DNA from: Candidatus Woesebacteria bacterium UBA925
GTDB lineage: Bacteria > Patescibacteriota > Microgenomatia > UBA8517
Direction of reading: 5' to 3'
DNA: 25,600 nt
NCBI GenBank assembly: GCA_002293705.1
Contig: DBDT01000033.1
Span: forward strand, 1-25,600
Shown here: positions 23,009-25,600 of the stretch, piece after piece
Layout: every line of letters starts with the position of its first letter
Numbering within the stretch: position 1 is the stretch's first letter
Translations under genes and position numbers: made by a program
Notes under the pieces: generated by a model
Database searches by the model: none
What the model was told of the DNA's origin: nothing
The model's input: only the letters and a program-made list of their open reading frames with translations

Positions 23009-23446
23009 TTATTCTCTGTTGAGGTTTGTTTTTCTAACCAATCTTGCCTGAAGGACAATTTGTCTCAACTCTCCATCTGAGCCTTCAAACTCACTTGATC
23101 CTGTGGTTTTTTGGTATTCACGCAATAAATCAGAGAGGCTCTCCTCTTCTTCTTTGATATCCGAAGACATGGTTTCAACTTTAGAACTTAGATCTTTACC
23201 CTGTGGTGTACCAAGTAGCCTTTTTTTAACTTCCGACTTATTAGCTGATGCTTTTTTGGCCAAAGCCGTAGCTTCTCTATATGTGTCATCATTTTCTAGG
23301 TAGGAGTTAAGCATTTCTTTGTGAGGTCTTATTTCTTCTCTTAACTTCTCAATTCTTTCGATTTTCTCTTTAATGGTCGCATCAAGGCTCAAAAGAGACT
23401 GTGCCTCAACCATTTCTGCTTCCTGAATTTGAGTTAGATCATCCAT
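23009..23446 (-). CDS. Coiled-coil protein, unknown
   Basis: 145 residues from ATG 23446 (MDDLTQIQEAEM). Almost entirely helical and charged, with coiled-coil stretches at about 5-50 (ATIKEKIERIEKLREEI) and 70-115 (SSKVETMSSDIKEEEESLSDLLREY); no membrane segment. Family unknown. A TTG four codons upstream (23458) is in frame, but neither start has a good Shine-Dalgarno sequence. It lies between the tetR operon and tRNA-Gln, about 100 bp from the tRNA. Confidence 0.6.
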   Translation of the reverse strand: MDDLTQIQEAEMVEAQSLLSLDATIKEKIERIEKLREEIRPHKEMLNSYLENDDTYREATALAKKASANKSEVKKRLLGTPQGKDLSSKVETMSSDIKEEEESLSDLLREYQKTTGSSEFEGSDGELRQIVLQARLVRKTNLNRE

Positions 23447-23547
23447 ACTGCAGTCCAATCTACCTGTTTGGTTTTAAGTTGTAAACCATCATTTTTGCTC
23501 TCTAAAAATGGCAATGGGCATGCATTTAGGCTAAAATGCACTGTTAT

Positions 23548-23618
23548 TGCCCGATCGTCTAGCGGCAGGACGTCGCACTCTGGATGCGAAAACTGGGGTT
23601 CAAATCCCTGTCGGGCAG
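23548..23618 (+). tRNA. tRNA-Gln (anticodon CUG)
   Basis: A complete 71 nt cloverleaf: acceptor TGCCCGA (23548-23554) with TCGGGCA (23611-23617), D-arm GTCTAGCGGCAGGAC, anticodon stem TCGCA/TGCGA around loop CTCTGGA (anticodon CTG), a short variable loop and a T-arm with TTCAAAT loop. The discriminator base is G, as expected for Gln. CCA is not encoded (GCAAAA follows), so the 3' end must be added by CCA-adding enzyme. A TAAAAT -10-like box lies at 23532-23537 within a small inverted repeat (TGCATTT...AAATGCA). Confidence 0.95.
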
Positions 23619-23627
23619 CAAAACGCA

Positions 23628-23649
23628 ACCGTTCCACAAACGGTCACCT
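23628..23649 (+). repeat. IS terminal inverted repeat, left
   Basis: ACCGTTCCAC, AAAC, GGTCACCT. The outer 10 and inner 8 bases match the right end exactly when reversed; the centre differs (AAAC against TTT). It overlaps the last codons of the transposase frame (stop at 23648). Confidence 0.85.
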
Positions 23650-24728
23650 ACCTAATCAGGCTTAGTAATTCTTCAAATTTATCTTTATTTTTCAATGTCA
23701 GCTGGATTGAGGCTGGACCATTTAGGTGCTTGAATTTTGTACTACATGAAGTGAAAGGCTTTAGTCTTCTTCTTACAAAGTAGGCATTTAACCAGTTGTC
23801 GGCAGATCGGAATTATTCAAAACCTTTTATGTTTCTCACTCTTCCCTGTAGGTGTGAGTTGTAGCTTTCAATTAGATTGTTGGTCTTAGGTGTTTGAGTC
23901 ACTTTTCTGTAGGCTAAAAGCTGTTCTTGTCTTTTTTCTATATCAAGAAGTATTGACTGTGCAACGATGTTGTTCTTATATCGGGAGTAGATCTTGAAAG
24001 CCTCAATATTAAACTCGCCTTCGCTTTTCTTGCTGCTAAATAGCCTTGTAATGCTTTCCATCAAATCATGGTGCGTGCTGTCTGACCTCACACCAAGTTC
24101 ACTCCTTATATTTTCCAGGTAGTGGTTTTTGACAAAGCTGGGTTATGGCTTTTGGGTAGACAGAAAGACATGAATTAAATATGTTTTGATTGTCATCGCT
24201 TATAATTGACTGCAGGGGATATTTAAGGAGCCTAAGTGAGGAGAAAAACTTGTGCATAGTTTGGTAGTTTTCAGAAACAGACAAGATGTAAGTGGGTATG
24301 TCGTGGGTTAGGTAATCAATCCCATACACAACAGGAATCTTTTTGTCATACACTTTTATCTTTATGTACTTACCATCAACCAATAGTATCCCCGAAAACC
24401 TACTGCAGTACTTTCTTGTAATATCGGCACAATGGGGAAGATTTTTTAAAGACTGTTTATATCTTCTGTGCGCTGTTGTGACTCCAATTGATTTAATCTC
24501 AGCAATGCTTCGAAACGACTCACCAGCAAGATGGGCTAAAAGATACGTTCTATTGTCCTCTTTTCTTTTTCTGTTTATTTGAAACCAGCCAAGACAACTT
24601 TTGCACAAAAATTTAATCTTGCCTCGCCTTACACCTTTTCTGATGGATATCCCACCACACTTGGGGCAACTATATGTTTTTTTAACCTTCACCCATACAT
24701 AAATACAAAAACTAAAAAGGGTCCCCAC
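23648..24728 (-). pseudogene. Broken transposase gene (zinc ribbon plus DDE domain)
   Basis: Three pieces join into one transposase of roughly 350 residues. Piece 1 (from ATG 24728, or more likely GTG 24692, MKVKKTYSCPKCGG) has a Cys4 zinc ribbon (CPKCGG, then CKSCLGWF), the first Asp in LVDGKYIK and the second in ISDDNQN. The frame breaks at a run of five A (24126-24130): removing one A gives TQLCQNHYLENIRSELGVRSD and continues into piece 2, which carries the final Glu in TNNLIESYNSHLQGR. Piece 2 meets a TAA at 23813-23815 after IKGFE, but the same frame then runs 55 more codons (FRSADNWLNAYFVRRRLK) to TAG at 23648. Two independent lesions make it an inactive relic. MULE/IS256-type superfamily; exact family uncertain. 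Confidence 0.87.
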
Positions 24729-24779
24729 ATAGTCAAAAAAGAACTTTTACCCAATTTTTCCCAACTTTATTATCAAACC

Positions 24780-24800
24780 AGGTGACCAAAGTGGAACGGT
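24780..24800 (-). repeat. IS terminal inverted repeat, right
   Basis: AGGTGACC, AAA, GTGGAACGGT on the plus strand, the reverse complement of the left repeat apart from the 3-4 base centre. Confidence 0.85.
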
Positions 24801-24801
24801 C

Positions 24802-24918
24802 TCAGATAAAACTCCTGAGGAATTCGCTCAAGTCCACAATGAATGGTATGCAAAAGAGCTGGCCAAAGGCTATCCAGTCGTTTGGGTATATTTTAGGGTC
24901 CTAGAGATATTTGAGTAG
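24802..24918 (+). pseudogene. 3' remnant of a gene cut by the IS
   Basis: Directly after the right inverted repeat an open frame reads SDKTPEEFAQVHNEWYAKE and on to VYFRVLEIFE and a TAG at 24916-24918, about 38 codons. There is no start codon or ribosome site, and the composition looks like coding sequence (amphipathic helix, then hydrophobic strand). Its 5' part is not on the other side of the IS, where tRNA-Gln lies, so the rest was lost or moved. Family unknown. The rest of the gap, 24919-25057, is AT-rich; I see nothing else in it except a TAAAAT box at 25042-25047. Confidence 0.45.
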
Positions 24919-25041
24919 TATTTACAGCAATTTTGACTGATTGATTTAGTTCTCCTAAGTAATCGACCAGCGCACCGCAAATTACGAATCAGGTTTAGTT
25001 AGGTAAAACTCCCATAGTTAGTAATTCGCCCTCCAGAATGC

Positions 25042-25047
25042 TAAAAT
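25042..25047 (+). promoter_or_regulatory. -10 box of the P-loop kinase gene
   Basis: TAAAAT, 10 nt before ATG 25058, again with no Shine-Dalgarno sequence. A short or absent leader is predicted. Confidence 0.35.
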
Positions 25048-25057
25048 AACAATTTGA

Positions 25058-25581
25058 ATGGACGAAATTAATGAAAAAATACGCTATCTAAATGAAAAAG
25101 GGTTTCCAGTAATGCTCATGGTCACTGGTAATAATTCGTCTGGGAAAACAAGACTAACGAATGAATTGATAAAAAATCTAGACTTTTACCAAACTATTAA
25201 TTTAGGACTCGCCAGTAAGCTTGTTCGTTATTTTAGGCCAGATATTGATGCTTCACACCTAGAAAATTTCAACGGCAATGAAGCAACTAAAATTTTCAAT
25301 GATTTAATAGAGCTTATTATTGATTCGTACTCAAATACTGGTGTAAATGTGATTATTGAAGGGGTTCAAATAGATACGGCCAAACATTCAAAAGACCTCC
25401 GTATTTTAGGTGGTGTTATCTTAGAAGTTGATCAAAGCAAGGCAATTCAGAGGGGTATTAATCCAGAAACACACTTTCTCCGAAATTTAATGAAAAAGGA
25501 TCTAAAGCATATTAAATATGAAGAGAATACCCTGTTTCGAAAGATTGACAACAACAATAGTTTCACAGATACCTATAAAAC
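25058..25581 (+). CDS. P-loop nucleotide kinase-like protein, 3' end cut off
   Basis: About 174 codons are present before the adapter. A Walker A motif GNNSSGKT lies at 24-31 after a hydrophobic strand (PVMLMVT), and a second strand VNVIIEGVQID (about 98-108) places an acidic residue as a Walker B-like site. This layout fits small P-loop kinases such as the 2-phosphoglycerate-kinase or zeta-toxin type; ILEVDQSKAIQRGI and the following basic helix fit a lid. The substrate is unknown. Base composition is more AT-rich than the main block of genes. The final apparent residues (CLLYTS) are translated adapter and should not be trusted; genuine sequence ends at about 25581. Confidence 0.75.
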
Positions 25582-25600
25582 CTGTCTCTTATACACATCT
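25582..25600. other. Nextera/Tn5 mosaic-end adapter, right end
   Basis: CTGTCTCTTATACACATCT is an exact 19 bp Tn5 mosaic end. It is a library artefact and truncates the P-loop kinase gene. Confidence 0.97.

Larger units (their letters stand above)
23628..24800. mobile_element. Degenerate insertion sequence, 1173 bp, with inverted repeats
   Basis: Bounded by imperfect terminal inverted repeats and filled by one transposase gene on the minus strand that is broken twice. It begins 9 bp after the 3' end of tRNA-Gln. No target-site duplication is visible: the bases before the left end (AAAACGCA) and after the right end (CTCAGATA) differ. That suggests a later deletion or recombination at one side, or an element type without duplication. 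The transposase resembles zinc-ribbon DDE enzymes of the MULE/IS256 superfamily; I cannot name the IS family. Confidence 0.88.

Noticed and set aside
23548..23649. tRNA-Gln as an integration (att) site for a genomic island
   Set aside because: No repeat of the tRNA 3' end occurs elsewhere in the window and no integrase gene is present; the adjacent element is an IS with its own inverted repeats.
24126..24130. Programmed frameshifting in the transposase
   Set aside because: The needed shift is +1 across a plain A5 run, without a typical slippery site, and a second unrelated lesion (TAA at 23813) breaks the same gene; decay or sequencing error explains both.
1..25600. Recoded UGA (Gracilibacteria or Absconditabacteria)
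   Set aside because: TGA ends lon, truB, the PAP2 gene, tetR and the dockerin gene at expected lengths, and no conserved protein needs TGA as Gly.

Overview
This window is one gene-dense metagenomic contig. Both ends are Tn5/Nextera transposase mosaic-end sequence (1-17, and 25582-25600 as an exact 19 bp), so the two outermost genes are cut by library adapters. TGA is used as a stop in lon, uppP, truB, tetR and others, so the standard bacterial code applies. Small compact genes, Pro/Thr-rich linkers on large secreted proteins, a PUA-less TruB and many overlapping gene ends suggest a Candidate Phyla Radiation (Patescibacteria) bacterium, perhaps of Microgenomates type. That placement is inference; no rRNA or ribosomal protein gene is present to test it.

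Layout. 1-1565: a truncated unknown gene, then two small envelope or secreted genes. 1656-7537: a translationally coupled pair, a very large secreted glycosidase-like protein carrying a dockerin and a beta-propeller, and a membrane-anchored protein carrying a cohesin-like domain; together they look like a minimal cellulosome-like surface system. 7594-8644: a MazG-type pyrophosphohydrolase and a secreted orphan. 8687-14034: Lon protease, then three undecaprenyl-phosphate genes (PAP2 phosphatase, DgkA-type kinase, UppP), TruB and a Mn-type superoxide dismutase. 14073-18342: a second secreted glycosidase-like protein, a SurA-N-like membrane protein, an FNR-type flavoreductase, a SIMPL protein, a short HPF and a small membrane protein. 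18379-22961: TypA/BipA, a membrane/coiled-coil protein, a PsiE-like protein, a kinase-like protein and an autoregulated-looking TetR/fasciclin operon. 23009-24800: a coiled-coil protein, tRNA-Gln(CUG) and a decayed IS element with visible terminal inverted repeats. 24802-25581: a gene remnant and a truncated P-loop kinase gene. No stretch over 300 bases lacks a gene or mobile element; the longest, 24801-25057, holds the gene remnant.

Expression signals fall into two classes. About a dozen genes have a TATAAT-like box ending only 5-8 nt before the start codon and no Shine-Dalgarno sequence, which predicts leaderless mRNAs. Four small plus-strand envelope or secreted genes instead have strong Shine-Dalgarno sequences. 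Strong GC-rich hairpins sit between four convergent gene pairs; four other convergent pairs overlap directly.

Functionally the window combines surface carbohydrate degradation or binding, recycling of the undecaprenyl lipid carrier, and stress and proteostasis genes (Lon, SOD, HPF, TypA).
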